A stretch of DNA of 64,000 nucleotides from UBA1756 sp045132235. Lineage in GTDB: Bacteria > Bacteroidota > Bacteroidia > Bacteroidales > WCHB1-69. Location of the stretch: contig JBGURX010000046.1 in the NCBI GenBank assembly GCA_045132235.1, positions 1 through 64,000 on the forward strand, given 5' to 3'. Positions 48,155-58,700 of the stretch are shown in pieces. A model generated the notes under the pieces. That model was not told the origin of the DNA. It saw only the letters and a program-made list of their open reading frames with translations, and ran no database searches. The position numbers and the translations under genes are program-made. Numbering within the stretch: position 1 is the stretch's first letter; each line of letters starts with the position of its first letter.

Positions 48155-49456
48155 ATGAAAAAAATTCTATTGATACTGCTCCTCTTTCCCGCTCTCGTAC
48201 TAAGAGGACAGACCTTGCATCTGGACTTGCAGCAGTGCCTCCAATATGCGGAGGAACACAACCAAGACCTACAAAGCGGCAAGTTGGATGTGCAGACCTC
48301 AGACATCCAGCTCAAACAAGCCAAGTTGCGGCAATACCCCACCGTGTCGGCCGGCATCGGACAGAATTTCGGCTACTCGCATGGCAGCGAGTCGTTCGGC
48401 ATCAACGGCAACTATAACCTTAACGCTGGAATCGACATTTTCAAAGGCCTCACGATCCGCAACACCATCAAACAGAGCCAGGTACAAGCCGACCAAACCG
48501 AGATGCAGGTGGAGCAGGTACGAAACGGCATCCGCATTGAGATTATCCGCAGCTATCTCACCATCCTGATGAACCAGGAGCTGATTGACTACCGTCGTAC
48601 TGTGCTGAATACCAGCCGTGAACAGGTGGAGCAGGGACGGCAGCGCTACGAGGCGGGGCGCATCCTCGAAAGCGACTACAAACTGCTGCTGGCACAGTAT
48701 CTTTCTGACTCGATGTCCATTGAAAACACCCAAATTGCCATCGACAACGAGTACATCACTCTGCGCAACCTCATCACCATACCCGACGACCAGCATCAAT
48801 TCATCATCGTCACCCCTGACAGCAGCCGTTTAGCCCAGTCGATGCAAGTACCTGACATGCAAAACGTAGTACAGCAGGCGCTCAACTACCTCCCCGAGCT
48901 CAAAGTCAAAGAGAAAGCTGTGGAGATTGCTGAGTATGATGTAAAAATCGCCAAGGGAGGCTACTACCCCTCCATCTCCGCCAGCGCGAGCATCGGAACC
49001 GGCTACAACGCCTCCTACGGCAACGACAACAACGGCCTTACCAGCGGCCTCTACAAGGGACTGAACGAAAGCGTGGGGTTGAACATCAACATCCCCATCT
49101 ATCAGCAAGGAAGTGTTCGCAATACAGTGAAAATCAGAGAAATTCAACTTGAAAAAGCGAAATTAGCCCTCGAAATTGCGGAAGGAGATGTGATTGAGCA
49201 GGTACAAGAGTACTATTTGAACGTGAAGAAAGCCTACAACGACTACACGCTTTCAGAACTTCAGCAGGAAGCGTACTATCTTAACTATCAAACCTATAAC
49301 CAAAAATTCCAGCTCGGTGCAATTACCGCAGTGGATTTGCTTCAGCAGCAGACCAACTATCTGAACATCCTTAATAACTATATGCAGAACAAATACAACT
49401 TCCTGTTGCAGAAGAAAGTGTTAGACGTTTACACGGGTCAGGAGGTCACCCTTTAA
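48155..49456 (+). CDS. TolC-family outer-membrane efflux protein
   Basis: 433 residues from MKKILLILLL. A signal peptide ends near LRG. The mature part has two OEP repeats: the N-terminal LHLDLQQCLQYAEEHNQDLQ and a second after about residue 220 (VVQQALNYLPELKVKEKAVE), each followed by long helical stretches and beta segments (PSISASASIGTGYNASYG). This is the outer-membrane duct for the adaptor and ABC proteins encoded directly downstream, 29 bases away. Confidence 0.93.
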   Translation: MKKILLILLLFPALVLRGQTLHLDLQQCLQYAEEHNQDLQSGKLDVQTSDIQLKQAKLRQYPTVSAGIGQNFGYSHGSESFGINGNYNLNAGIDIFKGLTIRNTIKQSQVQADQTEMQVEQVRNGIRIEIIRSYLTILMNQELIDYRRTVLNTSREQVEQGRQRYEAGRILESDYKLLLAQYLSDSMSIENTQIAIDNEYITLRNLITIPDDQHQFIIVTPDSSRLAQSMQVPDMQNVVQQALNYLPELKVKEKAVEIAEYDVKIAKGGYYPSISASASIGTGYNASYGNDNNGLTSGLYKGLNESVGLNINIPIYQQGSVRNTVKIREIQLEKAKLALEIAEGDVIEQVQEYYLNVKKAYNDYTLSELQQEAYYLNYQTYNQKFQLGAITAVDLLQQQTNYLNILNNYMQNKYNFLLQKKVLDVYTGQEVTL

Positions 49457-49485
49457 TCTAATCTTTAAAGAAAAACATTTTTAAT

Positions 49486-50712
49486 ATGACACCGAAAAAG
49501 AAAAGAAGAATCATCATTTGGAGCATTGTCGCGGCCGTATTGCTGGCGATTGTGCTTTTCTTCGTCCTGAAGGGCGGCAAGAAAGCGGGCTATATCGTCG
49601 AGACCGAACCCGCCCGCATCGACAGCGTAGCGACCATCATCACCGCCACCGGGGAGATACAGCCTGTGACGAAGGTAGAAGTGGGTACGCAAGTATCCGG
49701 CAAAGTGGAAAAGCTGTATGTCGATTACAACTCGCACGTCACCAAGGGTCAGCTCTTGGCTGAACTCGACCGCTCCACCCTGCTGGAACGCATCAACCAG
49801 TGCCAAGCTAACCTCGCCAGCGCACAGAGCTCACTCACCCAAGCCAAGCTGAGCTACGAACGTGTGAAAGCACTGTATGATAAGGGAGCGGAGACCAAAG
49901 AAAACCTCGAAAATGCTGAAAACCAATACAACCAGGCCAAGAGTCAGGTGGATTTGTCGAAGACCAGTCTCCGCAGTGCGGAGGTGGACCTCTCGTACGC
50001 CACCATCACCTCCCCCATTGACGGTATCGTGATGAGCAAGTCGGTGGAAGAGGGACAGACCGTTGCCTCCTCGTTCAGCACGCCGACCATCTTCACCATC
50101 GCGCAGGACCTTACACGCATGCAGGTGGAGGCCAACGTGGATGAAGCGGACATCGGACAGGTGAAAGAGGGGCAGACGGTGACCTTCACCGTGGATGCCT
50201 ATCCCGACGACGTGTTCACCGGCACCGTCAAGCAGAAACGCTTGGACCCGACCGTCACCAACAACGTGGTGACGTATGTGGTCATCATTGACGCGCCCAA
50301 CCCCGACGAGAAGCTGATGCCCGGCATGACCGCCAGTGTCAGCATCATCGTGAACCAGCAGAGCGGTGTCGTCGTCCCGATGGAGTGCCTGTACTTCAAG
50401 ATTGACCCGACGGTACAGAAGATTTTGGAGAAACAAGGCACCTCTTTCAAAGGACTGTACAAGACCACCGAAGAGGAGCTTCATGCGTTGAAAGATATCA
50501 CCACCAAAACAGTATGGGTGAAGAACGGCAATAGCTACGAGCAGCGTAAGGTGACCACCGGACTGAACGACGGTGCGAAGTGCATCATCACCGAGGGCTT
50601 GAAAGTCGGCGACAAGGTGGTAACCAACACCAAAGAGGGATTCGGCCCGATGGGAGACGACAAAGAGGGCAACAAGATGATGTTCGGTCCGCCGGAACGC
50701 AAAAACCGTTAG
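49486..50712 (+). CDS. MacA-like periplasmic adaptor (HlyD family)
   Basis: 408 residues with one N-terminal membrane anchor (IIIWSIVAAVLLAIVLFFVL). The order is lipoyl half-motif EVGTQVSGKVEKLYVDYNSH, helical hairpin (about residues 95-170), second lipoyl half SPIDGIVMSKSVEEGQTV, beta-barrel domain and membrane-proximal domain (VWVKNGNSYEQRKVTTG to about residue 382). It bridges the inner-membrane ABC complex to TolC. The ATPase gene starts 3 bases after its stop. Confidence 0.94.
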   Translation: MTPKKKRRIIIWSIVAAVLLAIVLFFVLKGGKKAGYIVETEPARIDSVATIITATGEIQPVTKVEVGTQVSGKVEKLYVDYNSHVTKGQLLAELDRSTLLERINQCQANLASAQSSLTQAKLSYERVKALYDKGAETKENLENAENQYNQAKSQVDLSKTSLRSAEVDLSYATITSPIDGIVMSKSVEEGQTVASSFSTPTIFTIAQDLTRMQVEANVDEADIGQVKEGQTVTFTVDAYPDDVFTGTVKQKRLDPTVTNNVVTYVVIIDAPNPDEKLMPGMTASVSIIVNQQSGVVVPMECLYFKIDPTVQKILEKQGTSFKGLYKTTEEELHALKDITTKTVWVKNGNSYEQRKVTTGLNDGAKCIITEGLKVGDKVVTNTKEGFGPMGDDKEGNKMMFGPPERKNR

Positions 50713-50715
50713 GAT

Positions 50716-51467
<752 letters not shown>

Positions 51468-51471
<4 letters not shown>

Positions 51472-51869
51472 AAAAAATCGCCCTGCTTCTCATCATCCTG
51501 ACAGCCGCTGCCTCGTGCACTCATCACGAGGTGCCGGAAGAGGAACAGAGCGGCCAGTGGTGGGGATTTTCCATCCACACCATACAGGCGAAGCAGGACA
51601 CTCTCAACGGGAACATTGGCCTCTGCGTCACCAACGACGCCCTCCGATACACCCCCGACAGTTTGACCATACAATTTCTTGAAAAACAACACTATAACAT
51701 CTGCAACAACCGCTTCGACGGCGACGCGGTATGGGTCATGCGCGGCCACACTTTCACCCGCATGCCCGTGACCTGCGGCGAAAGCGACAGCACACGCACC
51801 CTCATCACCCGCGGACTGAAGGAGGGCGAGGCGGTCGTCACTGACATCAACGTCAGCCAGAAAAAATAA
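51468..51869 (+). CDS. Small lipoprotein resembling the adaptor membrane-proximal domain
   Basis: 133 residues. The signal peptide ends in AAASC with C17 as probable lipid-attachment site. The C-terminal 46 residues (from 88) resemble the membrane-proximal domain of the MacA-like adaptor in the same operon: VWVMRGHTFTRMPVTCG here versus VWVKNGNSYEQRKVTTG there, then GLKEGEAVVT versus GLKVGDKVVT. It has no lipoyl, hairpin or barrel domain. It lies between ATPase (4-base overlap) and permease (12-base gap). Probable accessory subunit of the transporter; role inferred. Confidence 0.75.
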
Positions 51870-51881
51870 CCGACATCTATT

Positions 51882-53117
51882 ATGGACATCATCAACCTCA
51901 TCAAAATATCGCTCACCGCCCTCTCGCGCAACAAGGGGCGCTCGTTCCTCACCATGTTAGGCATCATCATCGGCATCGCCTCCGTGATTGTGATGGTGAG
52001 TCTGGGCAAAAGCGCCACGGGCGGCGTACGCTCCGAGTTCTCCACCATGGGTTCCAACATGATCATGATTATGCCGACGCGCAGCATGAGAGGCGGCGTG
52101 GACATGGGCACCGGACAGTCGCTCACCAAGCGCGACTTGGAATCCTTGGAAAAGAACACCAAGTATGTGCAGTACGTCTCCCCGTCGGTCAGCGCGGCGG
52201 CACAGCTCGTGTATGGCGGCAACAACCACTCGGGCAGTCTGCAGGGCGTGTCGGCCGACTACTTGGAAATCCGCAAATACTCGCTCGAGTCAGGCATCAT
52301 GTTCACGGATGAGCACACCAAGACCAACGCAAAAGTGTGCGTCATCGGCAAGACCGTGGTGGACGAACTGTTCACCAACGGCGAGAACCCCATCGGACAG
52401 ACCATCCGCTGCGGACGGGTGCCCATGAAGGTCATCGGCGTGCTGGCTTCGAAAGGGCAGAACGGCATGGGGCAGGATCAGGACGACATCGTGCTGGCGC
52501 CCTACACCACCATCATGACGCGCTTCTCGGGCAACAACAACCGCAACAACTTCCAGATGATCTTCGCCTCGGCCACCAGCGAGGAGGAGTCGGAGATGGC
52601 GGCCACCGAAATCACCTACATTCTGCGCAGCAACCACAACATCAAACTCAACGCCGACAACGAGTACGAGGACGACTTTGAAATCCGCACGCAGGAGGAG
52701 ATCCTGTCGGCCATGAGCAACGTGATGAGAGTGCTGACACTCTTGCTAACCTCCATCGCCGCCATCTCGCTCATCGTGGGCGGTATCGGCATCATGAACA
52801 TTATGTATGTCACTGTAACAGAACGTACTAAAGAAATCGGTTTGCGCATGGCCATCGGAGCCAAACGGCGTGATGTGATGCTGCAGTTCCTGTCGGAAAG
52901 CATCATTCTGAGCCTGTTAGGTGGTGTCATCGGCATCGTCATCGGCTCGATTCTCGCCACTGTCATCACCACCGTGCTGAAATGGACGCTGGTCATCAGC
53001 ATGGGGGCCATCGGCATCTCGTTCCTTGTGTGCGTGGCCACCGGCGTTTTCTTCGGTTGGTACCCTGCCCGCAAGGCTGCCAACATGGATCCCATCACGG
53101 CTCTCCGCTACGAGTAA
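51882..53117 (+). CDS. MacB-type ABC transporter permease (FtsX-like)
   Basis: 411 residues. One N-terminal membrane segment (FLTMLGIIIGIASVIVMVSL) is followed by a periplasmic MacB core domain (about 45-280) and three C-terminal membrane segments containing GGIGIMNIMYVTVTERTKEIG, the FtsX-domain hallmark. It pairs with the separate ATPase two genes upstream. Substrate unknown; family members export peptides, macrolides or lipoproteins. Confidence 0.94.
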   Translation: MDIINLIKISLTALSRNKGRSFLTMLGIIIGIASVIVMVSLGKSATGGVRSEFSTMGSNMIMIMPTRSMRGGVDMGTGQSLTKRDLESLEKNTKYVQYVSPSVSAAAQLVYGGNNHSGSLQGVSADYLEIRKYSLESGIMFTDEHTKTNAKVCVIGKTVVDELFTNGENPIGQTIRCGRVPMKVIGVLASKGQNGMGQDQDDIVLAPYTTIMTRFSGNNNRNNFQMIFASATSEEESEMAATEITYILRSNHNIKLNADNEYEDDFEIRTQEEILSAMSNVMRVLTLLLTSIAAISLIVGGIGIMNIMYVTVTERTKEIGLRMAIGAKRRDVMLQFLSESIILSLLGGVIGIVIGSILATVITTVLKWTLVISMGAIGISFLVCVATGVFFGWYPARKAANMDPITALRYE

Positions 53118-53319
53118 CCCTTCCATCCATCCTCTTAATTCATTTCTAATTATCTCATATTCATAATTTTGAAAAATAATGAGAGAAAATGAATATTTTT
53201 TATCAAAAAATTGCAATAAATATGTTAAAGATGCGTTACAACGTAGTGCAGTTTGTTAATAATATTGCAGAAAAAAGGTATAAAAATAACTGAAAAACAG
53301 TACAAAATAACGAATTAAC

Positions 53320-54135
53320 ATGAGCGTTTCAGCAAGAGAATCCAAAGGCAGAATCATGCTGGTGGAAGACAACCAGAATCTGCGCAAAGTATTGAAAGAA
53401 TATTTAGAAACCCTGAAATTCAACGTGAGCGACTTCAGCGACGGCAATGCCGCGGCCGAGTCCTTCGAGCGTCACCGCTACGACATCTGCGTCTTCGACA
53501 TCGTGATGCAGGGCAAGAGCGGCTTCGAGCTGCTGGCCGAGATCCGCAAGGTGGACGAGCAGGTGCCCGTGGTGTTCCTGACGGCCCGCACCGACAAAGA
53601 AGACAAAATCAAGGCGTTCAAGATGGGCTGCGACGACTACATCACCAAACCCTTCGTGACCGAAGAGCTGATTCTGCGCATCGAGGCGATTTTGCGCCGC
53701 ACGCGCCAGCACGCCAAGGTGAAACCCGTTTACAAAGTCACCAACGAGGTGTATCATTTCGGAAAATTCACCTTCGACCATGCCAACCTTGAACTTTCGC
53801 ATCCGTTGAAAACCCGCACGCTCACCCGCAAGGAGGCCGAGCTGATGCGCCTGCTGTGCGAGAATATGAACCGCCTCGTTCAGCGCGAGGAGATCCTCCG
53901 CAAAGTGTGGGGCAACGACGACTACGCCTCCGGCCGCAGTATGGACGTATTTCTCACCAAACTGCGTTCCTACCTCGCCATCGAACCCATTGATCCCAAG
54001 TATCTTAACACCGACAAGTCGAAACGCAGCAAGTACGTGGAAGGCTATGAGCCCGACATCGAAATCAAGAATGTGCACGGCACCGGTTTCATGCTGAAAT
54101 CCAAATTCAATCCCGTCCCGGCTCCGAAAGAGTAA
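53320..54135 (+). CDS. Orphan OmpR-family response regulator
   Basis: 271 residues. The receiver domain has the acidic pair in VEDN, phosphoacceptor D60 (VFDIVMQGKSG), the conserved Thr in LTART and Lys in ITKPF. The winged-helix DNA-binding domain follows (TLTRKEAELMRLLCENMNRL; VQREEILRKVWG). The C-terminal part has an insertion before the wing (NTDKSKRSKYVEGYEPDIEI) and a short tail. No histidine kinase is adjacent. A weak -7-like element TAATATTG lies at 53260-53267. Its regulon cannot be told from the sequence; the upstream transporter is a possible target. Confidence 0.9.
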   Translation: MSVSARESKGRIMLVEDNQNLRKVLKEYLETLKFNVSDFSDGNAAAESFERHRYDICVFDIVMQGKSGFELLAEIRKVDEQVPVVFLTARTDKEDKIKAFKMGCDDYITKPFVTEELILRIEAILRRTRQHAKVKPVYKVTNEVYHFGKFTFDHANLELSHPLKTRTLTRKEAELMRLLCENMNRLVQREEILRKVWGNDDYASGRSMDVFLTKLRSYLAIEPIDPKYLNTDKSKRSKYVEGYEPDIEIKNVHGTGFMLKSKFNPVPAPKE

Positions 54136-54184
54136 CTATCTGATTTTTATCAATTTACATTACACAACATTCCGTTGTGCCCCA

Positions 54185-54217
54185 TCCCGAAAGAAATTCA
54201 ACCTCTTTCGGGATTTT
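54185..54217 (+). terminator. Intrinsic terminator after the response regulator
   Basis: Perfect 10-bp stem (TCCCGAAAGA and TCTTTCGGGA) with a 9-base loop followed by a T run. Confidence 0.85.
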
Positions 54218-54255
54218 TATTTAGAAAAATTGGGATTTTCTGCGAAATTTTTTCA

Positions 54256-54263
54256 TAACTTTG
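54256..54263 (+). promoter_or_regulatory. Bacteroidota -7 element for the TPR gene
   Basis: TAACTTTG followed by CGC, matching TAnnTTTGC, 23 bases before the ATG at 54286. Confidence 0.65.
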
Positions 54264-54285
54264 CGCATCTATTTTAAAGTGCGAA

Positions 54286-55695
54286 ATGGACGAGGATTTA
54301 GACTATAACGAAGAAGAAATCAACGAGTTAGTAAACAATTTCAAAGCGCAGGCGGATGCCGGCGAGGTGGGATATTACGACTCGGATGACCTTGAGGTGA
54401 TAGCGGAAGAGCTCATCTTCAACTATGACCTTGCATACGCCACGGAAGCCCTTGAGCTGGGCATCCGCCTCTATCCCCGTTCCTTTGCCTTCAGGATTCT
54501 GAAAGTGAAGAAGCTCCTCATGGAGTTCGAGTTCGAGACGGCGGGGAGAGAGCTGGACAGCATTGAGATGGAATTTCCACCGGAAGCAGAGTTTTACGTG
54601 GAAAAGGCCTTTTTTGTCAAGGTGGCGGGCGACGACAACGACGCGCTGCCGCTGCTGAAGAAGGCTTACAAGCTCGATCCCGAACATCCGGAAGTGAACT
54701 ACATGCTGGGCGAAGAGTACCTGCAACATGGTGATTATCAACGCGCTCTCGACCACATTTGCTTCGCCATCGACGAAGATGAGAGTTTCGAGGAGCAGCT
54801 GACCACTCTTTCGTATGCCTTTGAGGATGAGTCGAAACACCAAGATGCCATCCGTTTCTTCTCGCAGTTGACGGAACGCTATCCGCTGAGCCGTTGCGCA
54901 TGGTTCGGGTTGGGATTGGCCTATAGCTGGGCGAAGGAGTATGAGAGCGCCATCGATGCCTACCAGAATGTCATCAGTTTAGACGAGGAGGCGGAAACAG
55001 CCTACTTCAACATCGGGAATGTCTATTTCGAGATGAAACGCTATGAAGATGCCATCCGCTACTACCAACAGGCTTACGAGCTGGACGACAGAGACTTTCA
55101 TGCAGTTTCCGGCATCGGCGACTCGCTGTTGGAGCTGGGGCGCAACGAAGAGGCGTTGGAAAAGTACCATGAAGCTTTGCGCATCGAGCCCAACACCCTC
55201 GATGCCATCATGGGCATCATCACCATCCTGAAGGAGACCGGCCGAGAGGACGAAGCCGAAATTTTCATCCGTAAATCATTATCCCTCAACTCACAGAGCT
55301 TTGAACTGCTTTTCAACCTTCTCCCCTATTATGAAGGCGAAGACCAGATCATGAAGATTAAAGAGCTTTTCCAATACACCCTCAGCCAAGCGGAAGATCA
55401 GGAGGAGTTCCTCAAATTCTTCACCATGTACTGCACCGCCAACAAGGAGCTGCGCGACATGGGAATAGAACTGTTGGAAGCACAGTTTGACAACGAAAAA
55501 GTGACGCTGTCGCTGCCCTACTTTCTGGCCGCCCTGCACTTCCTCAACGGACAGTTCACCGAGGCCGACCACTACTTCAAGACCGCCCTCATCATCAACT
55601 ACCCCGGGCACGAGATGTTCCTCACACTCTCCCCTGCACTTGCCGTTGACCCGATGTTCCAAAATCTGATTGAAAATTATAAACCATTGCAATAG
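54286..55695 (+). CDS. Tetratricopeptide repeat protein
   Basis: 469 residues, no signal peptide. An acidic N-terminus (MDEDLDYNEEEINELV) precedes about ten TPR-like helical hairpins, clearest around residues 200-330 (YFNIGNVYFEMKRYEDAIRY and LLELGRNEEALEKYHEALRI). It is probably a cytoplasmic protein-interaction scaffold; partner unknown. The C25 peptidase gene follows after 27 bases, so the two may share a transcript. Confidence 0.88.
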   Translation: MDEDLDYNEEEINELVNNFKAQADAGEVGYYDSDDLEVIAEELIFNYDLAYATEALELGIRLYPRSFAFRILKVKKLLMEFEFETAGRELDSIEMEFPPEAEFYVEKAFFVKVAGDDNDALPLLKKAYKLDPEHPEVNYMLGEEYLQHGDYQRALDHICFAIDEDESFEEQLTTLSYAFEDESKHQDAIRFFSQLTERYPLSRCAWFGLGLAYSWAKEYESAIDAYQNVISLDEEAETAYFNIGNVYFEMKRYEDAIRYYQQAYELDDRDFHAVSGIGDSLLELGRNEEALEKYHEALRIEPNTLDAIMGIITILKETGREDEAEIFIRKSLSLNSQSFELLFNLLPYYEGEDQIMKIKELFQYTLSQAEDQEEFLKFFTMYCTANKELRDMGIELLEAQFDNEKVTLSLPYFLAALHFLNGQFTEADHYFKTALIINYPGHEMFLTLSPALAVDPMFQNLIENYKPLQ

Positions 55696-55722
55696 AAACA
55701 ATTATTAATAAAAATTTATCCT

Positions 55723-58700
55723 ATGAAAAAAATCGTCATTCTGATTGCCTTGTTCATGGCCGGACTGTTCACCCTGCAGGCGCAACAGCACCGTATCACC
55801 AGCATCAACGACAACGGTATCACCTTTACCGTCACCAGCAGCGACCTCCAAGTCAGCGAGATCTCAACAGACGCCGGTGTCTTCACCCGTCTTGAACTGG
55901 AAGGCTGCGCCCCCACCGTTGACAACGTGGGAGACCCCGAGCTGCCGTTCATTCTGAAAACGATTGAGATTCCCGTTTGCGGCGACGTGCATGTGACCGC
56001 CACCGCAGGCCGCACCCGCACCCTGACGGCGGAAGAGGCCGGCATCAGCCACGACTTCTATCCGACACAGCCGCTGTACCACAAGTCGTACATGGGCGAC
56101 CGCACCTTCGTGAAGAACGAGGCCACCTACAGAACCAATGACGCTTACGGCATGCCGCTGGCCACCATCGCCAAGGCCGGCATCGCCCGTGATGTCTGCA
56201 TGGCCGACATCCGCATCTACCCCGTGCAGGTGAATCCCGTAACGAAAGAAGTGACGATTTTTGACGATATCACCGTTACCGTGACTTACGACGACGTGAA
56301 CATGGCCGCCACCCGCGAGCTGAAACTGAAATACGGAAGTTCCGAGTTCGGCCGTCCCGCCCAGCTCATCAACACCATTGAGAGCGCGCAGCTCCGCGAC
56401 GCCCTCTCCACCCGTCCCGTGAAGATGCTCATCATCGCCAATGATATGTTCAACGGACAGTTGGACGCTTTCGCCAACTGGAAACGCCGCAAGGGCTTCC
56501 TCGTGGAGATTGCCTATACCGGCACGATTGGCACGACGACAACTGCCATCAAGAACTACATCACCACCCTGTTCAACAACGCCACCGACGACAACCCGGC
56601 ACCGACCTACGTGCTGTTGGTGGGCGACCAAGCGCAGATTCCGACCTACAGCGGACAGAGCATAAACAGCCACGTCACCGACTTGTACTATTTCACCATC
56701 TTGGGCAACGACAATGTGCCCGACTGCTACTGGGGACGTTTCTCCGCACAGACGGTGGCACAGCTCACCCCGCAGGTGGACAAAACCATGAAATACGAGC
56801 AGCTCTCCATGGGCAACGACCTGTCCTATCTCGACCGCTGCTTATTAGTGGCAGGCGCCGACAACGGCACCAGTGGCGACTACGGTTACAGCCACGCCAA
56901 TCCTCCCATGCACTATTTCGAGGACACCTACTCCTCCACCTTCTTCACCACCACCGATGCCTACTACAACCCTCATGCCAGCAGTGATGATGCCAACGTC
57001 CGCACCAAATTGTCAAACGGCACTGGCTATGCCAACTACTCCGCACACTGCAGCTCCACCGGCTGGTACAGTCCCTCCTTCCAGACCTCCAACGTCTCTT
57101 CAATGACTAATACCGGGAAATACGGCTTTATGGTCGGCAACTGCTGCCAGTCGAACAAATTCGAGGAGAGCGAGTGCTTCGGCGAAGCCATCATGCGCGC
57201 CACCAACAAGGGTGCGGTCGGATACATCGGCGGTACCGACTACACCTACTGGGACCACGACTACTACTGGGCTGTCGGTATGCGCAGCGGCAACCTGAGC
57301 ACCAACTGCACCAACTGCAACCCCGTTTCTTACGATGCCAATAACCTCGGTGCTTACGACAAGATGTGCCACACCCATGGCGAAGCCTTCAGCAACTGGA
57401 ATGTGACACAGGGCTCCATTAACTACGCCGGCAACATGGCCGTACAGTCGAAATATGGTGCCAGCGACTCCTACGTGAAATACTACTGGGAGATCTACGA
57501 ACTTATGGGCGACCCGTCGGTGATGCCGTGGCTCGGACAGCCCGCCGACATGACCATCCGCGTGGACAACACCGCCCCTGTCAGCAACACCATCGAGGTG
57601 ATTGACGGCACCACCACCCTTGCCGTATCCACCGGTGCTCCCTACAGCTATGTGGCTCTGACCCAGAATCTGAACCTCATCACTGCCGTGCTGACGGATG
57701 CCAACGGCAACTGCACGCTCACCTTCCCGGCCATGAGCGCCAACGAGACATACGAGTTGGCTGCCTCCGCACAGAACTACAAGACCACCTTCACCACCAT
57801 CAACGTGATGGCTGGCAGCGGTGCCCGCGTGAACATCACCGACGTAGCCATCACCAACAATGCACAGGCTGTGGCCGGCGCACACCTCACGCTGGATGTC
57901 ACCATCCAGAACAACTTCCCCGATGCGGCCACCAACACCGTCATCAATGCCACCACCACTTCCAGCCAAATCACGCTGACCGACATGTCTGAAAACGTCG
58001 GCACGGTGAATAGCGGCGCCGAGCTTACCCTGACGGCCTCTTTCGCCCTCAACGTGAGCAACGCCATCACTGATGGCGACGTCGCCCCCATCAATTTCAC
58101 CGTCAGCTACCTGAGTGAAGGAAACGCAGAAACCACCACCTATACATACGACCTGACCCTCGTGGATGCCTACCTCGCCTACGTCAGCGACAGCTACACC
58201 ATTTCGGTAGGCAACAACGACAACATCATCGACCCGGGTGAAACCGTCGTACTGACCATCGTTGACGAGAACAGCGGCCACGCCACAGCACAGAACGTGG
58301 TTTCAGAACTTGCCACCTACTACACGCCGGCGGCCATCGCCAACAACAGCATCAACATCGGCACGCTGAACCCGCAGGCACAATGCACCTCCACTTTCAC
58401 CATCACCATCGCCAACAGTGTTCCGGTTGGCACCATGATCCCGTTCTACCACCACATCTACAGCACCAGCAACGCCGCCCTGACACGCGTGGATACCGTT
58501 TGGCTCACCGTGGGCAGTGTGGATGCTATAGAAGATTGGGAAAGCGGTGACTTCACCCAGTTCCCGTGGCAGACCGCTGGCACCTACCCGTGGACCATCG
58601 TCAACGATCCCAATGAAGCACACGGTGGCAGCTACTACGCAAAGTCCGGCAACTACCATGCTGCCAACAGCACATCAGACCTTGAACTGAATATCACTTC

